Assembly (NCBI RefSeq): GCF_036621135.1
Contig: NZ_JAZIBG010000003.1
Span: 71,808-135,807, forward strand
DNA from: Aquincola agrisoli
GTDB lineage: Bacteria > Pseudomonadota > Gammaproteobacteria > Burkholderiales > Burkholderiaceae_C
Direction of reading: 5' to 3'
DNA: 64,000 nt
A program made the position numbers and the translations under genes. Under the pieces are notes generated by a model. That model was given only the letters and a program-made list of their open reading frames with translations. It was not told the DNA's origin and did not search any database. This document shows, in pieces, positions 1 through 8,519 of this stretch (the stretch's first letter is position 1; every line of letters starts with the position of its first letter).

Positions 1-621
1 CGTGACCGCGCCGGCCAGTTCGCCGGTGACCTGGAACACCGGCGCGGAGATGCCCGCCAGCTCGGGCACGCGGTCGCCGCGCATCACCACGACGCCGTCG
101 CGGCGTATGCGGTCGAACAGCGGCCCGGGGGCGCCCGAGAAGGCCTGCAGGATGCGGCCGCCGGAGCCGCGGTCCATCGGCATCAGGTCACCGGCGCGCG
201 CATGGTCGCGCACGGGATGCGGCGAGTCCACGCGGTACAGGCACAGGCGCATGTCGCCCTGCTGCACATGGAAGGCCGCGCTCTCCAGCGTGGCGCTGGT
301 CAGCTCCTTCAGCGCCGGCACGACCACGGCCTCCAGCGAGAACGACGCGGCGTACACCGCATTGAGCCGCGCGATCTCCGGGCCCAGCACGTAGCGGCCA
401 TTGGCATGGCGCATCACCACGCGAGCATGTTCCAGCGAAGCGAGCAGGCGCAGCACGGTGCTCTTGTAGAGGCGGCATCGCTCCGCCAGCTGCGTGAGCG
501 ACAGCGAGGGCTGCGCCGTGCTGAACGCGGACAGCAGCGTCAACGCCCGATCGACACCGGCCGATCCGCCAGGCGCAGCGCGTTCGTCGGCAACCGAAGG
601 CATGGCAGCACGTTTGGGCAT
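1..621 (-). CDS. IclR family transcriptional regulator (3' end outside window)
   Basis: Read on the minus strand, the frame is open from about 621 to the left edge, giving 207 residues with no stop, so the gene is truncated by the window. The N-terminal third is an IclR winged helix-turn-helix: a GVDRALTLLSAF segment, then LTQLAERCRLYKSTVLRLL as recognition helix. It is followed by the YVLGPEIARLN wing that leads into the IclR effector domain; AGDLMPMDRGSGGRILQAF is the usual effector-domain signature. The family represses or activates catabolic and stress operons on binding small acids. Two in-frame ATGs exist (621 and 603) and neither has a clear ribosome binding site. The target is unknown because the likely neighbour lies outside the window. 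Confidence 0.85.
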   Translation of the reverse strand, partial: MPKRAAMPSVADERAAPGGSAGVDRALTLLSAFSTAQPSLSLTQLAERCRLYKSTVLRLLASLEHARVVMRHANGRYVLGPEIARLNAVYAASFSLEAVVVPALKELTSATLESAAFHVQQGDMRLCLYRVDSPHPVRDHARAGDLMPMDRGSGGRILQAFSGAPGPLFDRIRRDGVVVMRGDRVPELAGISAPVFQVTGELAGAVT

Positions 622-770
622 GCAGGGGACGCAACCGTCAGGGGTAGTCGAAAGGTTCCCAATAATAGATCGACGTTCTGTCAAATGGAACTGGGGAATA
701 ACGCGGGGTCGGCATGCCGCAGGCCTGCGCGGCCGCCTGAAGGCGGGCGGATCGAGCGCGGCGGGCCGGC

Positions 771-1373
771 TCAGGGCTTGTCGTGGTCGGCGATCAGCGC
801 CTTGCGGGCCGCCGCCAGCACGGCCCGGCCACGCGCGTTGTCGCCCAGCGCGCGCGCGATCTGCAGGCTGCCCACCAGGGTGCCGGCGATCACCGGTGCA
901 CGGTCCTCGGGCACGCCGGGCGGCAGCGCGGCCCGCACCCGTTCCACGAGCTTCTGCACACGCGCGACCGAGGCCTCCTGCACCTCGGGCGCCTGGCGCG
1001 GCATCTCCGAGACCAGGGCCGCGACCGGGCAGCCCTGCTCGGTGGAGGCCAGGTGGGCGTCGGCCAGGTACAGCTCGACCAGCGCGCGCAACGGGCTGGC
1101 CCCCCGTGCGAGCCGGGCCGCCGTCCGCTCGTCGAGCCGGGCGGCGCTGTCGCGGCCGGCACGCTCGATCGCCTCGGCGAGCAGCGCGTTGCGCGACGCG
1201 AAGTGCGCATAGAAGCCGCCGTGGGTCAGGCCGGCCTCCCTCATGATGTCGGCCACCCCGACGCCCGCATAGCCGGCGCGCCGGATCGCCCGCGCCGCCG
1301 TCTCGACGATGCGGTCGTGCGTCACCTCGCGGCGGCTACGCTTTGGTTGCATGGCGGGCGGCACCGATTCCAT
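771..1373 (-). CDS. TetR/AcrR family transcriptional regulator
   Basis: About 200 residues, the usual TetR length. The N-terminal HTH is clear: THDRIVETAARAIRRAGYAG, then VADIMREAGLTHGGFYAHF (the GxFYxHF hallmark of the recognition helix). The C-terminal helical domain has a TEQGCPVAALVSEM segment, seen in TetR members with the C33-type ligand domain. The start is uncertain: in-frame ATGs occur at 1385, 1382, 1373 and 1352 and none has a strong ribosome binding site. It lies on the opposite strand from the small exported-protein gene that starts 100 bp away, so that gene is a possible target. Ligand unknown. Confidence 0.88.
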   Translation of the reverse strand: MESVPPAMQPKRSRREVTHDRIVETAARAIRRAGYAGVGVADIMREAGLTHGGFYAHFASRNALLAEAIERAGRDSAARLDERTAARLARGASPLRALVELYLADAHLASTEQGCPVAALVSEMPRQAPEVQEASVARVQKLVERVRAALPPGVPEDRAPVIAGTLVGSLQIARALGDNARGRAVLAAARKALIADHDKP

Positions 1374-1457
1374 GACGGTCATCATAGGCCACCGTGCGTA
1401 GGTGCAGGCGCACAAGCCGCCGACGCCCCCGCCGGCAGCGCTGGCGCCGCGCGCTTC

Positions 1458-1463
1458 TACAAT
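1458..1463 (+). promoter_or_regulatory. -10-like TACAAT hexamer almost adjacent to the next start codon
   Basis: TACAAT lies nine bases before the ATG at 1473. If this is a sigma-70 -10 element the transcript would begin only a few bases before the start codon, so the message would be nearly leaderless. No convincing -35 element is seen upstream, so the call is tentative. Confidence 0.3.
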
Positions 1464-1472
1464 CAGCGTTCG

Positions 1473-1841
1473 ATGCTTCCGCGCGTCCTCACCTTCTTCG
1501 TCGCGTTCATGCTGTTCTGGTTCGGCCTTGCCGCGCCGGAACCCGTGGCCGCGGCCGCCGCCCCCGAGGCGGCGGCACAGGTGGAAACGTCGCTGGCCGG
1601 GGTGGAGCAAGGCTCGCCGGGCCACGAGCGTGCCGCCGGCGACCCGCCGGGCGAGAAGCCCTTCGTGCAGCTCCACGCGGAGGGCGCGGCCGACGTGCCC
1701 GCGCTGCTGCCGGTCCGTCCCGCGGCCGACGCGCCCACGCTGACGATGGGGCGCCCGCGCCCCTACGCCACCGCCGCCTGGCTGGCCCCCTACCTTGACG
1801 GACTCCAGCGGCCGCCCGCCGCGCCCGGGATCCGCGACTGA
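1473..1841 (+). CDS. Small putative exported protein of unknown function
   Basis: 122 residues. The N-terminus MLPRVLTFFVAFMLFWFGLA is a hydrophobic signal or membrane anchor, followed by an alanine-rich stretch and a proline/alanine-rich tail without cysteines. I do not recognise a family. Support for coding comes from the signal-like start, the third-position GC pattern, and a TACAAT element just upstream. It sits between a divergent TetR gene and the TerC-family gene 90 bp downstream, so it may be a membrane-associated accessory protein. The short upstream distance leaves no room for a normal ribosome binding site. Confidence 0.5.
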   Translation: MLPRVLTFFVAFMLFWFGLAAPEPVAAAAAPEAAAQVETSLAGVEQGSPGHERAAGDPPGEKPFVQLHAEGAADVPALLPVRPAADAPTLTMGRPRPYATAAWLAPYLDGLQRPPAAPGIRD

Positions 1842-1931
1842 CGCTGCCGCGGCCCTGGCCGCTGGCACCCGCCGGCCCCTTGCATTCCGCACTGCGGCCG
1901 GTACTGCGCGGCTTCGCTGCCGCTTCCCATC

Positions 1932-2687
1932 ATGGACGCCCTGCTAGACCCCAACATCTGGATCGCCTTCGCGATGCTGACCGCCCTGGAAATCGTCCTG
2001 GGCGTGGACAACATCATCTTCATCTCCATCCTCGTCGGCCGGCTGCCGCCGGAAGTTCGCGACAAGGCGCGGCGCCTCGGCCTGGGCTTCGCGATGGTCT
2101 CGCGGCTGCTGCTGCTGTTCTCGCTGAGCTGGGTCATGAGCCTGACGGCGGACCTGTTCAACGTGCTGGGCCAGGGCATCAGCGGCCGGGACATCGTGCT
2201 GCTGCTGGGCGGCCTGTTCCTGCTCTACAAGGCCTCGCACGAGATCTTCGTCGAGGTGGAGGCGCCGGAGCAGGACGGCCCGCCCCCGACGGACACGGCC
2301 GCCGTCAAGGCGGCCGGCAATCGCCTCTTCTGGAGCATCATCGGCCAGATCGCGGTCATCGACATCGTGTTCTCGCTCGACTCGGTGATCACCGCGGTCG
2401 GCATGGTCGACCAGATCGGCGTGATGGTCGCCGCCGTGGTCACCTCGGTCGGCGTGATGCTGGTCGCCGCGAAGCCGATCGGCGAGTTCGTCGACCGCCA
2501 TCCGTCCGTCAAGGTGCTCGCGCTCGCGTTCCTCGTGATGGTGGGCATGGCACTGACCGCCGAAGCCTTCGAGATGCACGTGCCCAAGGGCTACATCTAC
2601 GCGGCGATGGCGTTCTCCCTCGCCGTCGAGGCGCTCAACATCCGTTCCCGCGGCAAGCGGCGCAAGGCGGCCGAGGCCGCCGCCTGA
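1932..2687 (+). CDS. TerC family integral membrane protein (YgdQ/UPF0053-like)
   Basis: 251 residues with about seven hydrophobic segments. Two internally related acidic motifs typical of TerC proteins are present: LEIVLGVDNIIFISI near residue 20 and IDIVFSLDSVITAVG near residue 145. Family members are inner-membrane proteins linked to metal (Mn) export or tellurite resistance and form complexes at the membrane. The short C-terminal tail is basic (RSRGKRRK), suiting a cytoplasmic end. There is no CBS or CorC domain, so this is the short form. The Bax-inhibitor-1 gene begins 37 bp downstream on the same strand and may be co-transcribed. The transported ion cannot be named from sequence. Confidence 0.9.
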   Translation: MDALLDPNIWIAFAMLTALEIVLGVDNIIFISILVGRLPPEVRDKARRLGLGFAMVSRLLLLFSLSWVMSLTADLFNVLGQGISGRDIVLLLGGLFLLYKASHEIFVEVEAPEQDGPPPTDTAAVKAAGNRLFWSIIGQIAVIDIVFSLDSVITAVGMVDQIGVMVAAVVTSVGVMLVAAKPIGEFVDRHPSVKVLALAFLVMVGMALTAEAFEMHVPKGYIYAAMAFSLAVEALNIRSRGKRRKAAEAAA

Positions 2688-2724
2688 CCCCCCACCCACC
2701 TTCGTTCCCCCCAAGGAAACTGCC

Positions 2725-3417
2725 ATGAACCAGACCTTCCCCACCTACCAGGCCGGCACCGCCGGCACCTCCGTCGCCGAACGCAACCGCGTCCTGCGCA
2801 ACACCTACTGGCTGCTCGCGCTGTCGATGGTGCCCACCGTGCTGGGCGCCTGGATCGGCGTGTCGACCGGCATCGCGCGCGCGATGTCGCCGGGCATCGG
2901 CCTCATCGTGTTCCTCGTCGGCGCCTTCGGCTTCATGTTCGCGATCGAGAAGACCAAGAACTCCGCCGCCGGCGTGCCGATGCTGCTGGCGTTCACGTTC
3001 TTCATGGGGCTGATGCTGTCGCGGCTGGTGGGCAGCGTGCTCGGCCTGGCCAACGGCGCCAGCCTGATCATGACGGCCTTCGCAGGCACCGGCGCGATCT
3101 TCCTGGGCATGGCCTCGCTGTCGTCGATCATCAAGCGCGACCTGACCTCGATGGGCAAGTGGCTCTTCATCGGCATGATCATGCTGCTGGTCGCCGGCAT
3201 CGCCAACTTCTTCATCCAGTCCAGCGCGCTGATGATCACGCTGTCGGTGCTGGCCATCGGCATCTTCTCGGCCTTCATCCTGCACGACCTGAAGCGTGTG
3301 CAGGACGGCTATGAGACCAACTACATCACCGCCACGCTCGGCGTGTACCTCAGCCTCTACAACGTGTTCCAGTCGCTGCTCGCGCTGCTGGGCATCTTCG
3401 GCGGCCGCGACGAGTAA
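2725..3417 (+). CDS. Bax inhibitor-1 / YccA family membrane protein
   Basis: 230 residues with seven predicted transmembrane helices, starting with a soluble MNQTFPTYQAGTAG segment and RNTYWLLALSMVPTVLGAWI as first helix. The closing region, FSAFILHDLKRVQDGYETNY followed by YLSLYNVFQSLLALLGIF, is the BI-1/YccA signature, including the conserved Asp that forms the pH sensor in characterised homologues. In E. coli YccA binds and slows the FtsH protease, and other members leak calcium. An AAGGAAA ribosome binding site precedes the ATG. A GC-rich inverted repeat follows the gene. Confidence 0.93.
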   Translation: MNQTFPTYQAGTAGTSVAERNRVLRNTYWLLALSMVPTVLGAWIGVSTGIARAMSPGIGLIVFLVGAFGFMFAIEKTKNSAAGVPMLLAFTFFMGLMLSRLVGSVLGLANGASLIMTAFAGTGAIFLGMASLSSIIKRDLTSMGKWLFIGMIMLLVAGIANFFIQSSALMITLSVLAIGIFSAFILHDLKRVQDGYETNYITATLGVYLSLYNVFQSLLALLGIFGGRDE

Positions 3418-3429
3418 GCGCCCTCCCCT

Positions 3430-3456
3430 GCCGCGGCGCCGCCTGCGCGCCGCGGC
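3430..3456. terminator. GC-rich stem-loop between convergent genes
   Basis: Ten-base perfect inverted repeat (GCCGCGGCGC / GCGCCGCGGC) with a seven-base loop, in the 47-bp gap between the Bax-inhibitor-1 gene and the convergent phosphatidylserine synthase gene. It has no T-run, so it may act as a bidirectional hairpin terminator or as mRNA 3'-end protection. Confidence 0.55.
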
Positions 3457-3464
3457 ATGGCCGG

Positions 3465-4121
3465 TCAGAGCTTCGGAATCCGCAGGGTCTTGCTGGCCAT
3501 CAACGTGCCGGAGAGCACGAACAGCAGCGACAGCGGGTGCAGCACCCAGGGGCCCAGCACCCAGGCCCCGCCCCACAGGGCCTCGCCCACGCGACCCTGC
3601 CACATCGCCACCGCCAGCACCGCGGTGAGCAGCACGCTCGTGGGAATCGGCGTGCCCTCGAAATAGGCGACCTTGTCGCCGCCCCCCGAAAGCGACTCGG
3701 CGGTCACGTTGTACCGTGCCAGCCGGCTGACGCCGCAGCACACGAAATACACCAGCGCTGCGGCATCCCAGCCGCCCTGCAGCCCGGCCGCGAAGCCCAG
3801 CGCCGCCGGCCCCACGCCGAACGAGACCACGTCGGCCAGCGAATCCAGCTCCCGCCCGAGCGCCGACGACTGCCGGCGCCACCGGGCGATGCGCCCGTCG
3901 AGCACGTCGAACAGCAGCGCGGCGGGCGCCATCGCGGCAGCCAGCCAGAAGTGGCGCACGTCGCCGAGCTGCAGGTAGCGCATCGCGAACAGCACCGAGG
4001 CGACGCCGCAGGCCGCATTGCCCAGGGTGAAGAAATCGGCGAGCTGGAAGTCCCGGATCATCGAGAAATGGCGCCGCTGCGCGGGGGCGGCGGCGGGCGG
4101 CTTGCTGTGCGTCAGGGCCAT
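3465..4121 (-). CDS. pssA: CDP-diacylglycerol--serine O-phosphatidyltransferase
   Basis: Condenses CDP-diacylglycerol with L-serine to make phosphatidylserine, the precursor of phosphatidylethanolamine, at the inner membrane. The CDP-alcohol phosphotransferase signature DGx2ARx8Gx3Dx3D is complete (DGRIARWRRQSSALG then RELDSLAD). It is followed by VSFGVGPAALGFA and several transmembrane helices, as in the PssA type related to B. subtilis and the second class of proteobacterial enzymes. 218 residues from the chosen ATG at 4121, which has a GGAGAA ribosome binding site eight bases upstream. An upstream in-frame ATG would add a non-conserved basic tail. Monocistronic here. Confidence 0.93.
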   Translation of the reverse strand: MALTHSKPPAAAPAQRRHFSMIRDFQLADFFTLGNAACGVASVLFAMRYLQLGDVRHFWLAAAMAPAALLFDVLDGRIARWRRQSSALGRELDSLADVVSFGVGPAALGFAAGLQGGWDAAALVYFVCCGVSRLARYNVTAESLSGGGDKVAYFEGTPIPTSVLLTAVLAVAMWQGRVGEALWGGAWVLGPWVLHPLSLLFVLSGTLMASKTLRIPKL

Positions 4122-4353
4122 GGGTGTTCTCCGCGTGGCGAGGCTCGGACCTCGAGTGGATACCGAATCGGTTCCGCAAGGCAGCCCGCACCGGCGCATT
4201 GCGCCGTCGGAACCGGCCTACGGACCGCGTCCATCCCGGCAAATTCCGCAAATTCGGCTCAAGTTCCAAGCACAAATGAACGAAATGATATTGTCGCCAC
4301 AGTAGCACCTCCACCGTGCCACGAGGTCCATTTCGAATCACCTGCTGCAACGC

Positions 4354-5883
4354 GTGCTGTCCATCTACATCCTGGTGACGATGGCCATCTTTGCTGCAGA
4401 CATGGCGCTTCAGTATCGCAGCCACCGCCAAGGCATCATGGCCGAACTCTCGATGCTGCAGCGGACCTTCGAGCGCAGCGTCGGCTACGCGCTCTGGCAC
4501 ATGGACCGCCGGCAGCTCGACGCCGCCGTCGTCGGCATGCTGGAGATGCCCAGCGTCAGCCGCGTCACCGTCACCGGGCCGGAGGGCGAGATCGTCAGCG
4601 AGGCGTCGTCCGGTGAAGCGCGCAAGCAGCGGCACCTGCTGCCGATCAGCACCTTCTCGTCGTCGATGCCGCTGGTGCATGCCAGCGGAAGCGCGCCGCC
4701 GGTCGCGCTGGGCACGCTGGAGATCCAGTCGAACAGCAGCGTCATCCTCCACCGCCTGCAGGGCGTGCTGCTGTTTGCCGCGCTGACGGCGGCGATCAAG
4801 ACCGCGGTGCTCGTGCTGCTGCTGCGCCGGCACTTCGACCGCATCCTGTCGCGCCCGCTGTTCGAGATCGCCCGGCGTGCCGGCCAGATCAACCCCAAGG
4901 ATCCCGAAGTGCGGCCGCTGCCCGTCAAGCCCGGCGAGCCCGACGAACTCGACGTGATCTCCTCGGCGATCAACGGCCTGCTGCAGGAAGTGGCCGCCAC
5001 CGTCGGCGCCTTCGACGCCCTCAACAAGAACCTCGAATCCCAGGTGGAGCAGCGCACCGCCGCACTGCAGCAGTCCAACGCGGCGCTGGCGCAGTCGATC
5101 GAGCAGCTGCACCTGGCGCAGCAGAGCCTGGTCGAGTCTGAGAAGATGGCGGCACTCGGCGGCCTGGTGGCCGGCATCGCGCACGAGATCAACACCCCCG
5201 TCGGCCTGGGGCTGACCGGCGCCTCCCACTTCGCCTACATGGTCCAGCAGCTGGAGACGCGCTTTCGCGCCGGCGAACTGGAGGAGGCGCAGTTCGAGCG
5301 CTTCCTCGTCGATTCCAGGGAGCTTGCGCGGTCCATCTGCGTCAGCCTGGAGAAGGCGGCGGCATTGGTGCGCAGCTTCAAGCTGGTGGCGGTGGACCAG
5401 GGCAGCGACGAGCTGCGCCGCTTCGGCGTGCGCCAGTACATCGACGACGTGGTGCTCACCCACCACCCGGCGCTGCGCAACGGCAAGGTGGCCGTGCACG
5501 TCGACTGCGACCGCCAGCTCGAGGTCACGAGCTACCCCGGCGCGTGGTCGCAGCTGCTGTCCAACTTCATCAACAACTCGGTCACCCACGCCTTCGACGC
5601 CGGCACCCGCGAGCCCGCCATCCGCATCGCCGTGCAGGAGGACGGGCAGGACATCGTGCTCACCTATGCCGACAACGGCAAGGGCATGCCCGAGTCCGTG
5701 GCCCGCCGCGTCTACGAGCCCTTCTTCACCACCAACCGCCAGAACGGCGGCAGCGGCCTCGGGATGCACATCGCCTACAACCTGGTCCGCCAGCAGCTGC
5801 TGGGCAGCATCGCGCTGCAGACGGCGCCCGGCGAAGGATGCGCGTTCACGCTGCGGCTGCCGAAGCAACTGCCGACGACCTGA
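4354..5883 (+). CDS. Membrane sensor histidine kinase of a c-di-GMP operon
   Basis: 509 residues: N-terminal transmembrane helix (YILVTMAIFAADMAL), a periplasmic sensor of about 115 residues, a second helix around residues 135-155, then a HAMP-like and coiled-coil linker. The kinase core has an H-box (GGLVAGIAHEINTPVG, His near residue 278), N-box (NFINNSVTHAFD), G1 (DNGKGMPE) and G2 (GGSGLGMHIAYNLV). All catalytic parts look intact. No receiver domain is attached. The next two genes encode receiver proteins with HD-GYP and GGDEF outputs, the obvious partners. The start is unclear: the reading frame opens at 4306, GTG at 4354 has no ribosome binding site, and an ATT at 4330 follows GAGGT. Confidence 0.9.
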   Translation: MLSIYILVTMAIFAADMALQYRSHRQGIMAELSMLQRTFERSVGYALWHMDRRQLDAAVVGMLEMPSVSRVTVTGPEGEIVSEASSGEARKQRHLLPISTFSSSMPLVHASGSAPPVALGTLEIQSNSSVILHRLQGVLLFAALTAAIKTAVLVLLLRRHFDRILSRPLFEIARRAGQINPKDPEVRPLPVKPGEPDELDVISSAINGLLQEVAATVGAFDALNKNLESQVEQRTAALQQSNAALAQSIEQLHLAQQSLVESEKMAALGGLVAGIAHEINTPVGLGLTGASHFAYMVQQLETRFRAGELEEAQFERFLVDSRELARSICVSLEKAAALVRSFKLVAVDQGSDELRRFGVRQYIDDVVLTHHPALRNGKVAVHVDCDRQLEVTSYPGAWSQLLSNFINNSVTHAFDAGTREPAIRIAVQEDGQDIVLTYADNGKGMPESVARRVYEPFFTTNRQNGGSGLGMHIAYNLVRQQLLGSIALQTAPGEGCAFTLRLPKQLPTT

Positions 5884-5891
5884 GCCTGCCC

Positions 5892-7472
5892 ATGTTCAAG
5901 AAACCCGCTCCCTCGCCCGACGCCCCGGCCGCCGCCGTGCCCCCCTGGCGCGTGCTGGTCGTCGACGATGCCGCCGAAGTGCACTCGATCACCCGGCTCA
6001 CGCTGAGCGACTTCGAGTACCTCGGCCGGCCGCTGGCCTTCCTGGGCGCCACGAGCGCCGCCGAGGCACGCGAGCTGCTCGCCGCCACGACCGACATCGC
6101 GCTCGCGTTCATCGACGTCGTGATGGAAACGGACCACGCCGGGCTCGATCTCGTCACCCACATCCGCAACGTGCTGGGCGACCGCAACATGCGCATCATC
6201 CTGCGCACGGGGCAGCCGGGCATGGCGCCGGAACGCCAGGTGATCCGCGACTTCGAGATCAACGACTACATGAACAAGACGCAGGCGTCGGCGGACAAGC
6301 TCTACACCTCGACGCTGGCCGCGCTGCGCGCCTACGACGGCCTGGTGACGCTGGAGCGCTCGCGCCGGCAGCTGGAGTGCTACCGCGACGGCCTGGAGAC
6401 CGTGATCGAGGCCACGTCCAACCTGTTCGAGCAGCGCTCGCTGCGGCTGTTCGCCAGCGGCCTGCTGCGCCAGCTCAGCGCGATGCTCGCCGGGGCCCAC
6501 CAGTCGATGATCGTGCGCGCCCACGGCGTGAGCGTCATGCAGACCGGCAGCGGCTTCGAGGTGCTGGCCAAGGCGGGCCGCTTCGACGACCCGCAGGCCG
6601 ATCCGCTGTCGCCGCAGGTCGCGCAGCGGCTGCAGGCCTGCATGGCGCGCCAGCGCTCGGCCTTCGACGGCGACACCTTCGTGGGCTACTTCCCCACCCG
6701 CAGCGGCGTCACCAACCTCATCTACCTCGACGGCGTGCAGGGCGCCGGCGCGGTCGACATGCGGCTGCTCGACATCTTCTCGAAGAACATCTCGATCGCC
6801 TTCGAGAACCTGTACCTCGACCGCGAGGTGCGCGAGACCCAGGCCGAGATCATCGCGACGCTGGGCGACGTGGTCGAGACGCGGTCGAAGGAGACCGCCA
6901 ACCACGTGCGCCGCGTGGCCCACCTGTCGGCGCTGCTCGGTGCCGCGGCCGGGCTGGACGAGGAGCATTGCAGCCTGCTCCTCGCGGCGTCCCCGATGCA
7001 CGACGTCGGCAAGGTGGCCATCCCGGACAGCATCCTGCTCAAGCCGGGCCCGCTCACAGACGACGAGTGGGTGTGCATGAAGGAGCATGCCCGTATCGGC
7101 GAGGAGGTCTTCGGCCGCTCGACCCGGCCCATGCTGCGCGCGGCCGCGATCATCGCCGGCCAGCACCACGAGAAGTACGACGGCACCGGCTACCCGCGCG
7201 GGCTGCGCGGCGAGGAGATCCACATCTTCGCGCGCATCGTCGCGCTGGTGGACGTGTTCGACGCCCTCGCGCACGCGCGCTGCTACAAGCCGGCGTGGCC
7301 GATGGACCGCGTGCTGCAGCTGCTGCGCGACGAACGCGGCCGCCACTTCGACCCGCAGCTCGTCGACTGCCTGCTGGCCGAGATGGACGCCGTGCTCGAC
7401 GTGCTGGCGCGCTACCCCGACGGCACGCAGGCGGCTGCCGCCGCGGCCGTCGCGCCCGCCGGCCTGCATTGA
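5892..7472 (+). CDS. Response regulator with DUF3369 and HD-GYP c-di-GMP phosphodiesterase domain
   Basis: 526 residues, eight bases after the kinase stop. Order: receiver domain (residues ~20-150; WRVLVVDDAAEVH, phospho-acceptor Asp in IDVVMETD, Lys in NDYMNKTQ), DUF3369 sensory domain (~170-310), then HD-GYP. The HD-GYP motifs are complete: HD in ASPMHDVGKVAIPD, then AGQHHEKYDGTGYPRGLRGE and ALVDVFDAL. The expected activity is hydrolysis of cyclic di-GMP, controlled by phosphorylation from the adjacent kinase. Receiver-DUF3369-HD-GYP is a known architecture. The receiver is closely related to that of the following GGDEF protein, so the two probably arose by duplication and receive the same signal. 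Confidence 0.94.
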   Translation: MFKKPAPSPDAPAAAVPPWRVLVVDDAAEVHSITRLTLSDFEYLGRPLAFLGATSAAEARELLAATTDIALAFIDVVMETDHAGLDLVTHIRNVLGDRNMRIILRTGQPGMAPERQVIRDFEINDYMNKTQASADKLYTSTLAALRAYDGLVTLERSRRQLECYRDGLETVIEATSNLFEQRSLRLFASGLLRQLSAMLAGAHQSMIVRAHGVSVMQTGSGFEVLAKAGRFDDPQADPLSPQVAQRLQACMARQRSAFDGDTFVGYFPTRSGVTNLIYLDGVQGAGAVDMRLLDIFSKNISIAFENLYLDREVRETQAEIIATLGDVVETRSKETANHVRRVAHLSALLGAAAGLDEEHCSLLLAASPMHDVGKVAIPDSILLKPGPLTDDEWVCMKEHARIGEEVFGRSTRPMLRAAAIIAGQHHEKYDGTGYPRGLRGEEIHIFARIVALVDVFDALAHARCYKPAWPMDRVLQLLRDERGRHFDPQLVDCLLAEMDAVLDVLARYPDGTQAAAAAAVAPAGLH

Positions 7473-7505
7473 GGCGGCCATCCCACGCGCCCGCGCCGCC
7501 CGACC

Positions 7506-8510
7506 ATGTTCAAGCCGCCGAGCACCCCCGCAGCGACCGCCGCCGATGCGCCGCTCCCTCCGTGGAAAATCCTCATCGTCGACGACGAACCGCTCGTCCA
7601 CCTGATGACACGCATGGCGCTGTCGGACCTGCGCTTCCGCCACCGCGGCGTGGAGTTCCACACCGCGGAGAACCTCGCCGACGCCTGGGCCACGCTGCGC
7701 CGCGTACCCGACATCGCCGTCGCGCTGATCGACGTGGTGATGGAGACCGACAGCGACGGCCTGGCGCTGGTCGAGCGCATCCGCAACGAACTCGACGACC
7801 CCGCGATGCGCATCATCCTGCGCACCGGCCAGCCGGGCCTGACGCCCGAGCGCACCGCCCTGGCGGAGTACGACATCAACACCTACCTCGACAAGTCGAC
7901 CACCGACGCGAACCGCCTCTACGGCGCGGTGCTGACGGCGCTGCGTTCGTACAGCGAGGTGTCGCGGCTGCGGCAGACCGTGCGGCACCTCGAGGCCCTG
8001 TCGGCCACCGACCAGCTCACCGGGCTCAACAACCCCAGCACCCTGCGCTCAACGCTGTGCAAGGCGCTGAGCAGCGCGCAGCGCCGCGGCGAGCCTTTGT
8101 CGGTGGTGTTCCTCGACCTGGATGATTTCAAGCGCGTCAACGACCTGCACGGCCACCAGCGCGGCAACGAGATCCTCAGCGCCGCGGGCGCCGCCATCCT
8201 GGCCAACTCCCGGCTGGAGGACGGCTGCTTTCGCTACGGCGGCGACGAGTTCTTCGTGATCCTGCCCAACTGCACCGAGGACCAGGTGCGCGAGCACTAC
8301 CTGAGGCGCCTGCTGCCGGCCTTGGAGCGCATCGGCATCGGCGTGAGCCACGGCGTGGCCCAGGCCGGGCCCGAGGCCTACGACGACGCCGACACGCTGA
8401 TCCAGCGATCCGACCAGAACATGTATGCCGTCAAGCGCGAACGCCAGCGCCGGCGCCAGGCCGGCCGGCCGGTGGCGCCCGTGGCAGCGCCGGCGGGGCC
8501 GATCGCCTGA
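7506..8510 (+). CDS. Response regulator with GGDEF diguanylate cyclase domain
   Basis: 334 residues. Receiver domain (WKILIVDDEPLVH, Asp in IDVVMETD, Lys in NTYLDKST) followed by a GGDEF domain from about residue 170. The active-site loop is a canonical RYGGDEFFV, and an RLED sequence five residues before it matches the RxxD inhibitory site, so synthesis of cyclic di-GMP should be product-inhibited. It lies 33 bp after the HD-GYP gene and shares its N-terminal layout (MFK..PPW..L.VDD). Together with the kinase this operon pairs a synthase and a hydrolase of the same messenger under one sensor. Converges with the flavoprotein gene eight bases away. Confidence 0.94.
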   Translation: MFKPPSTPAATAADAPLPPWKILIVDDEPLVHLMTRMALSDLRFRHRGVEFHTAENLADAWATLRRVPDIAVALIDVVMETDSDGLALVERIRNELDDPAMRIILRTGQPGLTPERTALAEYDINTYLDKSTTDANRLYGAVLTALRSYSEVSRLRQTVRHLEALSATDQLTGLNNPSTLRSTLCKALSSAQRRGEPLSVVFLDLDDFKRVNDLHGHQRGNEILSAAGAAILANSRLEDGCFRYGGDEFFVILPNCTEDQVREHYLRRLLPALERIGIGVSHGVAQAGPEAYDDADTLIQRSDQNMYAVKRERQRRRQAGRPVAPVAAPAGPIA

Positions 8511-8519
8511 GCGGGTGGT

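Noticed and set aside
1842..1931. Possible manganese (yybP-ykoY) riboswitch before the TerC-family gene
   Set aside because: The spacer is only 90 bases and shows none of the conserved riboswitch loops.
4257..4300. CTCAAGTT resembling a flagellar sigma-28 -35 element before the sensor kinase
   Set aside because: No GCCGATAA-like -10 element at the proper distance.
2635..5868. Very long open frame (1077 codons) on the minus strand
   Set aside because: It lies antisense to four well-supported genes, has His/Gln/Arg/Ala-rich shadow composition and no domain; it is a by-product of high GC.
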